Part shown: positions 38,318 to 46,899 of the stretch, one piece after another
Layout: every line of letters begins with the position of its first letter
Numbering within the stretch: the first letter of the stretch is position 1
NCBI RefSeq assembly: GCF_002887815.1
Contig: NZ_PDHO01000001.1
Span: 62,001-126,000, forward strand
DNA length: 64,000 bases
Origin: Mycobacterium sp. ENV421
GTDB taxonomy: Bacteria; Actinomycetota; Actinomycetes; Mycobacteriales; Mycobacteriaceae
Direction of reading: 5' to 3'
Program-made: the position numbers and the translations under genes
Notes under the pieces: model-generated
The model's input: the letters and a program-made list of their open reading frames with translations, nothing else
Databases searched by the model: none
What the model was told of the DNA's origin: nothing

Positions 38318-39761
38318 AGCTGGCTTTGTCATAGTTGTCGCCGACCTCGCCGTCGCGGGCCAGCGGCGTCGGGCCGTCGACGGCCTCGAAGGAAAACTCC
38401 GGCGCCTGAATCTCGTGGTAGAGCGGACTGCGTTCGAGGCGGCCGAGCGCGACCGCGGTGAGAATGCGCAGCCGGCTGAAACGCTTGCCGGTTTCCAGAA
38501 TGCGGACGTCAATGAGCCCGTCATCCATGCGGGTCCGCCGGGCCGGGGCGAAACCCGACGGTAGATAGACGGAGTTACCGAGGAAGAACAACGAGGTCTG
38601 AATTGTCTTGTTGTCGAACCGGATTCGGACCGGCGTCCCGCGGCGCAGCGTGTGCAGCATCGCGTACATCCCCGCCAGTGGCTTGCCGACCTTGTGCTCG
38701 AGCTTCTCCCGGGTTCGGACGAACAACGGGTACGCACCGATGCTGGCGGTGTTGATCACCATCTGGTCCTCGTTGAGGCACACCAGGTCTACGCACGAGA
38801 CGTTGCCTTGGCGGATGGCCGAGACGGTGCGCTCGACGGTGTCGCAGCCGACGTCCTTGGCGAAGTGGTTGAACGTTCCGGCGGGAAACACCGCCAGCGG
38901 CAGCCCCGTGGCGATCGCCACCGACGCCGCGGCCGACACGGTGCCGTCGCCGCCGCCCACTCCGAGCACCTCGGCGCGCTGGGCGGCCTCCTGCAGGACG
39001 GTCTCCGGGTTGTCATCCGGACCGAGTTCGACGATCTCGGCCTTCGGCAGCTTTTCGCGGACCTCGTCGATGACCCGAGTTCCGGTGCCGCTGCCCGAGG
39101 CCGGGTTGATGACCAGGACGACGCCCTCGCCCTCGGGACGCTCCGGGGTGTCGATCACCAGTGGCTCAGTCGAGGGCAGCTTGGCCGGCACGATCGGCGG
39201 GACCAACCGACCACCCAGGACGGCGATCGCGGCGCCGATGCCGAATCCCGCGAAGACGTCGCCGGGGTAGTGCGCGCCGGTCGCCACCCGGGACAGGCCC
39301 ACCAAGCCTGCGAGCAGCGCCAGGCCCAGGCCTAGCGGCGGATTCTCCAGACCGACGCCGACGGCGAAGGCGGCGGCGCTGGCCGAGTGGCCGGAGGGAA
39401 GGGAGTTCGACGTCGGGACTCTGCGGGACCGTCGCACCAGCGGAACCAGGGTGCGGTTCGGGCGATCGCGTTTCCAGACCCGCTTGGCGCCCTGGTTGGT
39501 CGCCAGGCTGGTGACGGCCAGCGTGATCACCCCGCGACCGGCGCCCCGACGGGCCGACGGTGAGCCCGTCGCAGCCAGGACCGCGGCGATCGCGAACCAC
39601 AGCTTCGAGTGGTCGGCGGCGCGGGTGAGCACCGGCATGGCCTTGTCGAGAAGCAGGCTCGGTGATTCGGCAACGGCCTCGAAGACCTCGCGGTCCAGCG
39701 TGCCGAGCCCGCCCGTGATCTGACGGATGCCTTGGCCTTCGAGCAAGCTTCGCGATGTCAT
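38271..39761 (-). CDS. Bifunctional PAP2 phosphatase / diacylglycerol kinase
   Basis: A 496-aa fusion. The N-terminal half (about 1-210) is a PAP2 membrane domain with KRVWKRDRPNRTL, SLPSGHSASAAAF and SRVATGAHYPGDVFAG. The C-terminal half is a DAGK/sphingosine-kinase catalytic domain with VLVINPASGSGTGTR, LGVGGGDGTVSAAA and PAGTFNHFAKDVG. One enzyme removes and the other adds a phosphate on a lipid, so the chain could run a lipid phosphate cycle across the membrane. Both sets of motifs look intact. It faces a second, stand-alone PAP2 gene tail to tail. Confidence 0.9.
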   Translation of the reverse strand: MTSRSLLEGQGIRQITGGLGTLDREVFEAVAESPSLLLDKAMPVLTRAADHSKLWFAIAAVLAATGSPSARRGAGRGVITLAVTSLATNQGAKRVWKRDRPNRTLVPLVRRSRRVPTSNSLPSGHSASAAAFAVGVGLENPPLGLGLALLAGLVGLSRVATGAHYPGDVFAGFGIGAAIAVLGGRLVPPIVPAKLPSTEPLVIDTPERPEGEGVVLVINPASGSGTGTRVIDEVREKLPKAEIVELGPDDNPETVLQEAAQRAEVLGVGGGDGTVSAAASVAIATGLPLAVFPAGTFNHFAKDVGCDTVERTVSAIRQGNVSCVDLVCLNEDQMVINTASIGAYPLFVRTREKLEHKVGKPLAGMYAMLHTLRRGTPVRIRFDNKTIQTSLFFLGNSVYLPSGFAPARRTRMDDGLIDVRILETGKRFSRLRILTAVALGRLERSPLYHEIQAPEFSFEAVDGPTPLARDGEVGDNYDKASFSAKYRALPVFRPLV

Positions 39762-39779
39762 CGCTCCACGGTATCGGGG

Positions 39780-40739
39780 TCAGGACTTCGGCTCGCCGGA
39801 TCCCTCGTCTGCGGGCTTGGTGTCGGGCAGGATGATGCGCCTCGTCGCGACGGGCTTGCCGTCGACTTTCTTGATGACCTGAGGGTTGGCGGGCGGCGGG
39901 GTCGTGATGCGGCCCTGGACCGGGGCGCCGTTCTTCACGGTCGGCACGGACACCCGCTTGGTGTCGGCCTTGGCGTCGTTCTCCGATTTGCCCGCACCAT
40001 GCATCGCCCCCGGCGGGATCATCGGCATGCCGCCCATGCCACCGGCGGGCGCCGATGTCGGCGCAGCCATTCGCGGTGCCGGCACTTGGGTGTTCGCCGC
40101 TGACGGCGAGGTGCCTGCGGCGGGCACCGGCGGCGGCCCGAGCATGGCGGTCGGAGAGGTACCGCCGATTCCGCCGCCACCACCGGATCCGCCTCCGCCA
40201 GAGCCCATTTCGCCGGGTGTCTCGCCGAACTCACCAAGCGGGTCGGTCAGGCTGGCTTTGTCGAGTTCTGCGGAGGCGCCACCGGCCTGCTGCATCATGC
40301 CCATGCCGGCCTGCATCATCTGTTGGGCGCCTTGGGCGACCTGCTGCGGGATCTGGGCCAGCGGCTGCAGTGCGCCGCCCATCGCACCGGCCATGGCGCC
40401 GGCGAGCTGGGAGGCCATCTGCGGGAGTTGTTGGGCCATCTGATCGGCCTGGCCTTGGCCGGCAACGCCTTTCATCTCGGCGCTGGCCTGCTCGTCCTGG
40501 GCGGGGAACTTCGCGGCGGCCTCCGCGGTCTTGGAGTCGCGCTTGGCGTGTTCCTCGATGCTTTCGGTGTTGTCCTTGGGGTCACCGAGATTGGCGGCCA
40601 GTCCGAGCACACGCAGCAGTTGTTCGATGGGGGTTGCACCGGCGACGAGCGGATCGGAGGTGATGGGCGGTGGGGGCATGTTCCCAGCGTTGGCCGACTG
40701 GTAGCCGCCATCGGTGACGTTGAGCTGTCCGCCACTCAT
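39780..40739 (-). CDS. Gln/Met/Pro-rich hypothetical protein, third gene of EspK-like operon
   Basis: A 319-aa protein of unknown function. An N-terminal region is followed by a Gln/Ala/Met-rich predicted helix (about residues 90-155: PQMASQLAGAMAGAMGG, QQVAQGAQQMMQAGMGMMQQ). A Gly/Ser run (GSGGGGSGGGGGIGG), a Pro/Ala linker and a basic tail (VATRRIILP) follow. No signal peptide or membrane helix is seen. The Met/Gln-rich helix resembles segments of EspA/EspE-type ESX substrates in style only. The ATG overlaps the stop of the 780-aa gene (ATGA), so it is translationally coupled to it. Confidence 0.65.
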   Translation of the reverse strand: MSGGQLNVTDGGYQSANAGNMPPPPITSDPLVAGATPIEQLLRVLGLAANLGDPKDNTESIEEHAKRDSKTAEAAAKFPAQDEQASAEMKGVAGQGQADQMAQQLPQMASQLAGAMAGAMGGALQPLAQIPQQVAQGAQQMMQAGMGMMQQAGGASAELDKASLTDPLGEFGETPGEMGSGGGGSGGGGGIGGTSPTAMLGPPPVPAAGTSPSAANTQVPAPRMAAPTSAPAGGMGGMPMIPPGAMHGAGKSENDAKADTKRVSVPTVKNGAPVQGRITTPPPANPQVIKKVDGKPVATRRIILPDTKPADEGSGEPKS

Positions 40740-43078
40740 CGGTGCACCTCTCCCTTCAGCGCCAGGTTCAGGACCTGAAACCACGCGAAGTGGTAGTTGG
40801 CAGCGGTCTTCTCGCCCTTGATCAGGGCGTCGATGGTCGCCAAGAGCTGCCAGTTGCCGACACTAGCGGTGTCGACATGATCGGGGTAGTCACCCAGGAC
40901 CTTGGCTGCGACGTTGGCGAGATGCTCGCGGAGCAGCTCGACTTCGGAGTCCAGGTAACCGGTACCGGTCGATGCGGCTTTGGCCAAGGTGTGGGCCAGG
41001 CGGGGCAGGCCGTCACGCCACTTGGTGGCTTGCGCGAGCTCCCAGCCGAGGTCGTCGACTTCCGCGGTGTCGCGCGCGCGGACGGACATCTGCGTGGGTT
41101 GTGCATCTTCCGCGGGCGGAAGGTACTGGCCGGGAGCGTAGGCGGCGGTCAGGGTGGTCTCGCCGAGCAGCGCGTCGAGTGGCCTGTTGCGGCTTCCTGG
41201 CCTGAGAAGCTTTATGCCGGTCGGGATTTCGACGTGCGGCGGGATCCAGCCGCTGGCCAGGTCGGTGGCCAGGACGGTGGTGACGTCGTCGCGGTCGCCG
41301 ATGGCCCAGCGCAACTTGGGTTCCTGGCGAGCGACGGCGTCGAGCAGTCTGTTGAGGCGCTGCTGGGCTTGGGTCACGACGGCGCTGGCGCCGGCCATGG
41401 CGCCGGTAGTGGTTGCGGCGACGGCATTTTCGGTGAGCCCGGCCGGTGCGGGGGCTGCCGTTGATGCGGCTGTCGGAGCTTGACGGACGACCGCCGGCTG
41501 ATTGAGCTGGGCTCCGGCGGACGGATGGACCGGTGCCGATCCGGGGGAGGCGGCGGCCGGCATGGCCGGCTGGGCAGCGGGTGCGGTGGCCGCCGGCGGT
41601 CGCAGGTCGGCGCCGTAGGCGGGTAGCGGGCCTTGGGGCGCGGCGGGGGCGGCGGTCGACGGCATGATGGGCGCTTGGGCTGCTGGGGCGGCGACGTAGG
41701 TCTGGGTGGTGTCTGCCGGGGGAGCGACGGGTGCTTGGGTGGCATCGTAAGTCGGTGCGGTGTGCGCTGTTTCGAAGAGCTGCGCTCCTGCGGTCGGCGC
41801 TGTCGGCGCCATCGGCGGTGCGGCCATGCTCTCGGAATGAAGGGGCGCCTGCGGCTGCATGGCGTGGGCTGCGGTGTTCGAGAGGCCTTCAGCGCCCGAC
41901 GACACGGGGCCGCCGGCTTGTGCGCCGTGGTTGAAGTTCTGGGCGAAGCCTTCGGGGGAGAGTGCGTTTGTGGGGGCATGGCTCAACGCAGGGGTTGCCG
42001 TCTGGCCCCCAGACATCGCTGGCGACGTTAAGCCTTGAGTCGGCGTTACAGGTGCGGGTGCCTGCACACCAGGCGTGGGAGCCATCTCCGCTCCCCCCGC
42101 CACTCCGGTGTAATGAGGAGCCGGATTGATCGCCGGGGTTCGGCTGCTGTCCGTGAAACCTAGTCCGCCACCCGGCCCAGAGGGGGCGGCATCGACTTGC
42201 TGACTTGCTGCAGATCCAGAACCAGAACTCGTCGCCCCACTCTGCAAGCCGGTAGAAGAGCCCGGCGCAGCAGCGTTCGTAGCTCCTGTAGGCGTCGCGG
42301 CGGCATTCGAGAGGGGTGGCTGACTCGTGAAGTGAGACGCTGCAGCGTCTGGCGAGCTGAGACCTGAACTGCCGGTGGTTCCTGCGCCGGTAAGCCCTGA
42401 TTCGGTACCGGCGCCTGTAAGCGTGCCGGGGTGGACGTTCTGTGTGCCCGCTGCATCGGGGGAATTTAGTCGTTGACTAACTAGGTTCTGGACTTGTTCT
42501 CGGTTGGGAGAGGCGAATGCGCCCTCCAGGTCGACTCCGTTTGCGCGTGCAAACGCCCGCGCAGAGATCCCCCCGTCGGACTTGTCGAGCACACGCTGCG
42601 TGGCGCCGGATACATTGTCGCAGCTGCTAGCGGCGCTGCTGTTCGCTTGTGACTGCGCATCTATCACTACGTCAACGATTTTGCCCAGCTTGATCGCAAC
42701 CGGATCCTTCGATTGCTGAATCGCTTGGATTGCTGAATTCCCGTGCTGAGCAATTTCACTTAGATGAGTGCGGAGATACTGAGTCGACCGATGTGCTGCG
42801 TCGTATGACTGCTGATCGACCGCGTTTCTTTCGGAGACCGCCCTGGCCTGAATCTCTCCCGTGCTGAAGGCATCGCGAGTGTCGTCTGCAGTGATCCCCT
42901 CTTGCTGGCCGAGCGGTCCATTTCGCACCGACTGCAGCAAGTCAGCATAGGCGTCGAATTCCTTGCTTATCAGTCCGCGGTTGGCTGCAGCCGATGTGAG
43001 AGCCGCAAGCGACGTGACACTGGGCCATTGATGACCGACAAGCAATTCAGACCATTCGCCTGGGGGTAAGTCGCTCAT
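40736..43078 (-). CDS. EspK-like large Pro/Ala-rich protein, ESX-associated candidate
   Basis: A 780-aa protein in three parts. Residues ~1-200 are helical (GHQWPSVTSLAALTSAAANR; AFARANGVDLEGA). Residues ~200-545 are a low-complexity Ala/Pro/Thr/Ser linker. Residues ~545-780 form a folded C-terminal module (RQEPKLRWAIGDRDDVTTVL, ATDLASGWIPPHV; ending NYHFAWFQVLNLALKGE). This plan matches EspK of ESX-1, and I believe the C-terminus belongs to the DUF5632/DUF5631 type; that needs a Pfam search. The 5' third (about 42.1-43.1 kb) is visibly lower in GC than the 3' part and the neighbours. It overlaps both neighbours by ATGA and is the middle gene of the operon. Confidence 0.72.
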   Translation of the reverse strand: MSDLPPGEWSELLVGHQWPSVTSLAALTSAAANRGLISKEFDAYADLLQSVRNGPLGQQEGITADDTRDAFSTGEIQARAVSERNAVDQQSYDAAHRSTQYLRTHLSEIAQHGNSAIQAIQQSKDPVAIKLGKIVDVVIDAQSQANSSAASSCDNVSGATQRVLDKSDGGISARAFARANGVDLEGAFASPNREQVQNLVSQRLNSPDAAGTQNVHPGTLTGAGTESGLTGAGTTGSSGLSSPDAAASHFTSQPPLSNAAATPTGATNAAAPGSSTGLQSGATSSGSGSAASQQVDAAPSGPGGGLGFTDSSRTPAINPAPHYTGVAGGAEMAPTPGVQAPAPVTPTQGLTSPAMSGGQTATPALSHAPTNALSPEGFAQNFNHGAQAGGPVSSGAEGLSNTAAHAMQPQAPLHSESMAAPPMAPTAPTAGAQLFETAHTAPTYDATQAPVAPPADTTQTYVAAPAAQAPIMPSTAAPAAPQGPLPAYGADLRPPAATAPAAQPAMPAAASPGSAPVHPSAGAQLNQPAVVRQAPTAASTAAPAPAGLTENAVAATTTGAMAGASAVVTQAQQRLNRLLDAVARQEPKLRWAIGDRDDVTTVLATDLASGWIPPHVEIPTGIKLLRPGSRNRPLDALLGETTLTAAYAPGQYLPPAEDAQPTQMSVRARDTAEVDDLGWELAQATKWRDGLPRLAHTLAKAASTGTGYLDSEVELLREHLANVAAKVLGDYPDHVDTASVGNWQLLATIDALIKGEKTAANYHFAWFQVLNLALKGEVHR

Positions 43079-43614
43079 GTGCAGGTTTGCTTTATTTTTG
43101 CGGTCGCGTCGTCGGCGTTACGCAACAAGGGGTCCTGGTCGGCATTTGGCGTTTCCGCGAGGTATTCGAGAGTGAGCTTCTCCAGATTCGTCGCCAAATC
43201 GCGGATGCCTTGTGCTAGGTCCTTCGATGTGGCGGGATATTGACCCAGGACATCATTCAAGTACTGGCCACCCGCATGGGCAGAAAGACGTGCATTAGCG
43301 GCAACTGCCAAAATGGCGGTCGGATCTGAACCGCCGCTCTTATTGTTGGTGACGACTATCGATTGGTGAACCAGGTCGTAGGCATCGCAGACCGCTTTCT
43401 TCGCGTCAGCAACTTCCTGCTCGCTATACGTCTTCGCGGCGGGAGTTTCCGGCTTCGGCGCCGGCCGAAACCATGCACCGATAGCGACGGCAACGGCTAT
43501 CACCGCGATGACGATGGCGATGATCGTCGGCAACCGCGACGGGCCTCCCGATGGGGGAGGTCCCTGCCACGGCGCTGGTCCTGCAGGCCCGGGTCCGTAC
43601 GGCACTTGCGACAT
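43075..43614 (-). CDS. Single-pass membrane protein with Pro-rich N-terminus, first gene of EspK-like operon
   Basis: A 179-aa protein. A Pro/Gly-rich cytosolic N-terminus (YGPGPAGPAPWQGPPPSGG) leads into one transmembrane helix (about residues 30-48, IIAIVIAVIAVAVAIGAWF). A ~130-residue extracytoplasmic helical domain follows with two Cys (KKAVCDAYDLVHQ; KIKQTCT at the end) that could form a disulfide. No family function known to me. Codon use is less GC-biased than in flanking genes. It is the first gene of the three-gene operon; its stop overlaps the start of the 780-aa gene. Confidence 0.75.
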   Translation of the reverse strand: MSQVPYGPGPAGPAPWQGPPPSGGPSRLPTIIAIVIAVIAVAVAIGAWFRPAPKPETPAAKTYSEQEVADAKKAVCDAYDLVHQSIVVTNNKSGGSDPTAILAVAANARLSAHAGGQYLNDVLGQYPATSKDLAQGIRDLATNLEKLTLEYLAETPNADQDPLLRNADDATAKIKQTCT

Positions 43615-43820
43615 GTCGAAATGGTATCCCTTGCGTTTGCCGGTCCGCTATTCACCAAAAGGTGCAATACCCGCTCCGACCAGCGTGTACACGCAGTCCA
43701 ACCGCTTCTACAGCCAATGCCAATTCGCCCACGCTGACCACTGATCGTTAGCTGGCCCAGACGGAACCGTCACCGAACCTTGACTTGACCCGCCAGGAAC
43801 CCCACAGGGACCATGAACCG

Positions 43821-44483
43821 ATGCGCCGAGCCGTCGTTTCGATCTGTGCTGCCTTCAGTGCGGCGCTGCTCGCGCTGTCCTCGGCACCGCCCAGCCACGC
43901 CGAAACCCCCTGGTTCCAGTCCAACGTCGGCAACGCCACCCAGGTCCTTTCCGTCGTCAGCACCGGCGGAGCCACCGCGAACATGGATGTCTGGCAGCGC
44001 GGCGCCAACGGTTGGCAGCCCGTCCTCGTCGGGGTCCCCACCCACGTCGGCGCCAACGGCATGGTCCCGCAGTCTCACGACGGCGAAATGAAGACGCCGA
44101 TGGGCATCTTCACCCTCGACTTCGCCTTCGGCACCCAGCCCAACCCGGGCGGTGGTCTGCAATACGTTCAAGTCACGAAAGACCACTGGTGGGACGGCGA
44201 CATGAAGAGCCCGACCTACAACACCATGCAGGTCTGCAAGAAAGCCGACTGCCCGTTCGACACCAACCCGGCCAGCGGCACCGAGAACCTCTACATCCCG
44301 CAATACGCCCACGCGATCGTGATGGGCGTCAACAAGGCTCGTATCCCCGGGAACGGTGGCGCCTTCTTCGTCCACACCACCGACGGCGGCCCCACCGCGG
44401 GATGCGTCTCCCTCGACGACGACACCCTCGTCAAGATCATGCGCTGGCTTCAGCCCGGCGCGCTGATCGCCGTCGCCAAATAG
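43821..44483 (+). CDS. Exported L,D-transpeptidase-fold protein (Rv0309-like)
   Basis: A 220-aa exported protein (Rv0309 ~218 aa). A signal peptide covers residues 1 to about 32 (AAFSAALLALSSAPPSHAE). The mature part is a YkuD-type domain: MKTPMGIFTLDFAFG, and the putative catalytic pair His185 and Cys195 in FFVHTTDGGPTAGCVSLDDD. The classical SHGC is replaced by TAGC. It probably acts on peptidoglycan in the periplasm. The ATG at 43821 has AGGGA about ten bases upstream. It is divergent from the EspK-like operon. Confidence 0.85.
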   Translation: MRRAVVSICAAFSAALLALSSAPPSHAETPWFQSNVGNATQVLSVVSTGGATANMDVWQRGANGWQPVLVGVPTHVGANGMVPQSHDGEMKTPMGIFTLDFAFGTQPNPGGGLQYVQVTKDHWWDGDMKSPTYNTMQVCKKADCPFDTNPASGTENLYIPQYAHAIVMGVNKARIPGNGGAFFVHTTDGGPTAGCVSLDDDTLVKIMRWLQPGALIAVAK

Positions 44484-44560
44484 CGCGCATCGAGCGTGCC
44501 GGTTGTCGTTGAAACTAGCGACGATCGTCGCCGAGAAGCCCCACGCTCGACGAGCTCGAG

Positions 44561-45043
44561 TTAGGGGTTCGGGTTGATCGCGGCGCCCGGCGTCGCTTTG
44601 AAGTTCAGCGCCTCGGTGGACATCGTGAACTCGTAGGTCCGGTCGTAGCCGGTCTTGCTGATCTTCCAGCCGTCGGGCGTCTTGCGGTAGCGGTCCCGGT
44701 AGAACGCCGCGCCCTCCAGCACGAAGTTGAATTCCGGCACGATCACCCGGTCCTGCAGGTACCAGATGGCCTCGGCCTCGTCGCCGTCGACGCTGATCTC
44801 CGGATGGGTGACGCGGTGCTCGGTCAGCACGCCGGCGGGCATCGACTTGCGCATGAACTCCACCAGATCCTTGCGGTTGGTGAAGCTGTGCTCCTCACCG
44901 AGTGACGAGCCATAGTCACCGACGATGTCCTCGGTCAGAGTGTCGGCGAAATCGTCCCAATGCTTGGTGTCCAGCGCCCGCAGGTAGCGGTACTTGACCT
45001 GTTTGATCGCTTCGATTGCTTCCGCATCAGCCATGCCGGTCAT
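44561..45043 (-). CDS. SnoaL-like/nuclear transport factor 2 fold protein (Rv0310c-like)
   Basis: A 160-aa NTF2/SnoaL-fold protein (Rv0310c ~163 aa): AIKQVKYRYLRALDTKHWDDF, then DRVIVPEFNFVLEGAAFYRDRYRK and DGWKISKTGYDRTYEF. Proteins of this fold include dehydratases, hydrolases and isomerases acting on steroid-like or polyketide substrates; none can be named here. Two in-frame starts (45043 and 45034) are equally weak. It is divergent from the membrane protein gene, with 54 bases between them. Confidence 0.82.
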   Translation of the reverse strand: MTGMADAEAIEAIKQVKYRYLRALDTKHWDDFADTLTEDIVGDYGSSLGEEHSFTNRKDLVEFMRKSMPAGVLTEHRVTHPEISVDGDEAEAIWYLQDRVIVPEFNFVLEGAAFYRDRYRKTPDGWKISKTGYDRTYEFTMSTEALNFKATPGAAINPNP

Positions 45044-45097
45044 TGCAGCACACCGAATGTGTCGACGGGGGCGGTTGTCCCGGTGACAATTGTGCCC

Positions 45098-45931
45098 ATG
45101 GCTGACCCGGACAAGGCTGATGCCGCGGTCCCCCGCACCACCTTCATCGACGGCTTCCTGCGGTCGCCGTTCTCCGGCATCGCACCGTGGATCGTCATGG
45201 CCATCATGTCGGGGCCGGGCCGCTTCGGTCAGGCCGCGGCCGCCGCGCTGGCCCTCACCCTCATCGTCATGTGGGCGGGCAGCCGCCGCGGCATCAAGGT
45301 GCATTCCCTTGAAGTGTTCGGCGCCGTGGTCTTCGCCGCGTTCGTCGCTTTGGGCATCTTCGGCTCGGCGGCGCTCATCAACTGGCTCGAGTTGTGGGCC
45401 GGCGAGATCACCAACGGCCTACTGGCCGCCTACGCGCTGGCGACACTGGCGATCCGCCGCCCATTCACGATCGCCTACGCCCGCGACACCGTCGACCCCG
45501 AACACTGGGACAGCCCCCTGTTCATCCGGGTTAACTACACACTGAGCGCAGTGTGGGCCGGCGCGTTCGTCATCAACACGGCGGTCGGCACGTTCGGCGA
45601 CGCGGTGCTGCACAACGGCGACAACTTCTGGACCGGCTGGATCGTCCAGCTTGCCATCACGCTGATCGCCGTCGCCATCACCGAGTTCTACCCCGACTAC
45701 GCGCGGGCGAAATCCCTGGCTGCCAACGGCGAATCCACCGAACCCCCACCATCATTCGGGAAGCTCCTGGACTGGTTGCCCGGATTCGTGATCGGTATCG
45801 GCATCGCCGGCTGGGTCAGCGGCGCGCTTGCCGCCGGAGTGGGTATCGCGTTGATCGTGGTCGGGATCGTCGCGGGGGTGGTCATGCGAAAGATGTTCCC
45901 GGAACACGACGAGAAAGAGGAAACGACATGA
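45098..45931 (+). CDS. Multi-spanning membrane protein, unknown function
   Basis: A 277-aa protein with about eight transmembrane helices (for example WIVMAIMSGPGRF, ALALTLIVMWAG, VFAAFVALGIFGS, IVQLAITLIAVAIT, IALIVVGIVAGVVM) and a charged C-terminus. I do not recognise the family. The ATG at 45098 begins just before the first helix; the open frame extends upstream across the divergent gene. The stop overlaps the wrbA start (ATGA), so the two are coupled and may share a redox or quinone-linked role; this is inference. Confidence 0.75.
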   Translation: MADPDKADAAVPRTTFIDGFLRSPFSGIAPWIVMAIMSGPGRFGQAAAAALALTLIVMWAGSRRGIKVHSLEVFGAVVFAAFVALGIFGSAALINWLELWAGEITNGLLAAYALATLAIRRPFTIAYARDTVDPEHWDSPLFIRVNYTLSAVWAGAFVINTAVGTFGDAVLHNGDNFWTGWIVQLAITLIAVAITEFYPDYARAKSLAANGESTEPPPSFGKLLDWLPGFVIGIGIAGWVSGALAAGVGIALIVVGIVAGVVMRKMFPEHDEKEETT

Positions 45932-46539
45932 CAAAGCTTGCGGTCATCTACTACTCGGCAACTGGGCACGGCACCGCTATGGCCAAAATGGTTGCCGCAG
46001 CAGCCGAAGAAGCGGGAGCCCAGGTGCGCGTGCGGCACATCGCCGAGACCCGCGACCCCGAATCATTCGCGCAGAACCCGGCGTGGACCGCCAACTACGA
46101 GGCCACCAAAGACCTGCCCGCCGCGACAGGTGAGGACATCGTCTGGGCCGACGCGGTCATCTTCGGCACACCCACCCGATTCGGCTCTCCTGCAGCACAA
46201 TTCCGAACCTTCATCGACTCGCTGGGCGGCTTGTGGGCCCAGGGCAAACTCGCCGACAAGGTGTATGCCGCGTTCACGTCCTCCCAGACCGCCCACGGCG
46301 GACAGGAAACCACGCTGCTTGCTCTCTACATCACGCTCATGCATTTCGGCGGCATCCTCGTCCCGCCCGGCTACACCGATCCGGTCAAGTTCGCCGACGG
46401 CAACCCGTACGGGGCCAGCCACATCACCGGCCCGAACAACCAAAATCCGATTGCCGACGAGACGGCCGCCGCACTCGAGCACTTGGCGCGACGTGTAGTC
46501 ACCATCGCCGCGCGGCTCGGTCAGGCCGATCCCGGATGA
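45928..46539 (+). CDS. wrbA: WrbA-type NAD(P)H:quinone oxidoreductase (flavodoxin-like)
   Basis: A 203-aa flavodoxin-fold oxidoreductase. The FMN phosphate loop is YYSATGHGTAMAKMV. IFGTPTRFGSPAAQFRTFID and FTSSQTAHGGQETTLL are the WrbA-specific stretches, and the family-typical late motif GYTDPVKF-DGNPYGASH is present. WrbA reduces quinones by two electrons and protects against oxidative stress. The start overlaps the membrane protein gene by four bases. Confidence 0.92.
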   Translation: MTKLAVIYYSATGHGTAMAKMVAAAAEEAGAQVRVRHIAETRDPESFAQNPAWTANYEATKDLPAATGEDIVWADAVIFGTPTRFGSPAAQFRTFIDSLGGLWAQGKLADKVYAAFTSSQTAHGGQETTLLALYITLMHFGGILVPPGYTDPVKFADGNPYGASHITGPNNQNPIADETAAALEHLARRVVTIAARLGQADPG

Positions 46540-46588
46540 GGCTTCGTATGGGTCGGCGGACTTCGCTGAGCCCCCACGCCAGCGCAGC

Positions 46589-46738
46589 GTGAGCACCGAC
46601 CCAACCGCCAAAAATGCTCTGCAGCTGATGAATTCGGCAACTGACGACGGTAAGGGAGTCAGAATCCTCAGCGCCTACGAGATCGGCGTGCTCAAGGATC
46701 TGGGCTTTACGATCGCGCTCCCGGTGTCACAGGTCTGA
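46589..46738 (+). pseudogene. Remnant of the C-terminus of a larger secreted protein
   Basis: A 49-codon open stretch from a GTG encodes LQLMNSATDDGKGVRILSAYEIGVLKDLGF, given here in parts: ALQLMNSATDDG and ILSAYEIGVLKDLGFTIA. The pattern 'LMN...S.YEIG.LKDLGYT' is the usual ending of mycobacterial secreted matrixin-like or repeat proteins. There is no signal peptide, body or clear ribosome site here, and the frame is open back through the end of wrbA. I read it as a leftover of a deleted gene; a genuine 49-aa protein is less likely. Confidence 0.45.
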
Positions 46739-46752
46739 GGGTGGTGAAAGCC

Positions 46753-46899
46753 TCAGCCAAGCTCGTTTTCGTAGCGCTGCGCGATGGCCACGAGCTCCTC
46801 GCGGACCGTTGACGGTGGCATCGCGCTGATGCGTGCGTACAGACGGCGACGCGTCATGGCCCGCTTCATGTCTTTGCGGAACTGCGCAATCGACGACAT
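46753..46899 (-). CDS. Small basic protein, 48 aa
   Basis: A short frame encoding MSSIAQFRKDMKRAMTRRRL at the N-terminus and PPSTVREELVAIAQRYENEL near the end. It has an excellent ribosome site, AAGGAG, eight bases before the ATG. The N-terminal half is strongly basic and the C-terminal half helical and acidic. Codon use and the ribosome site argue that it is a real gene too short for usual annotation. It is unlike the DNA-binding proteins I know; an RNA- or protein-binding role is possible. It stands alone between the remnant and a 240-bp non-coding gap. Confidence 0.7.
   Translation of the reverse strand: MSSIAQFRKDMKRAMTRRRLYARISAMPPSTVREELVAIAQRYENELG

Noticed and set aside
40180..40225. 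Gly/Ser-codon repeat that resembles a tandem DNA repeat
   Set aside because: It simply encodes the Gly/Ser linker of the 319-aa protein; not a CRISPR or mobile-element repeat.
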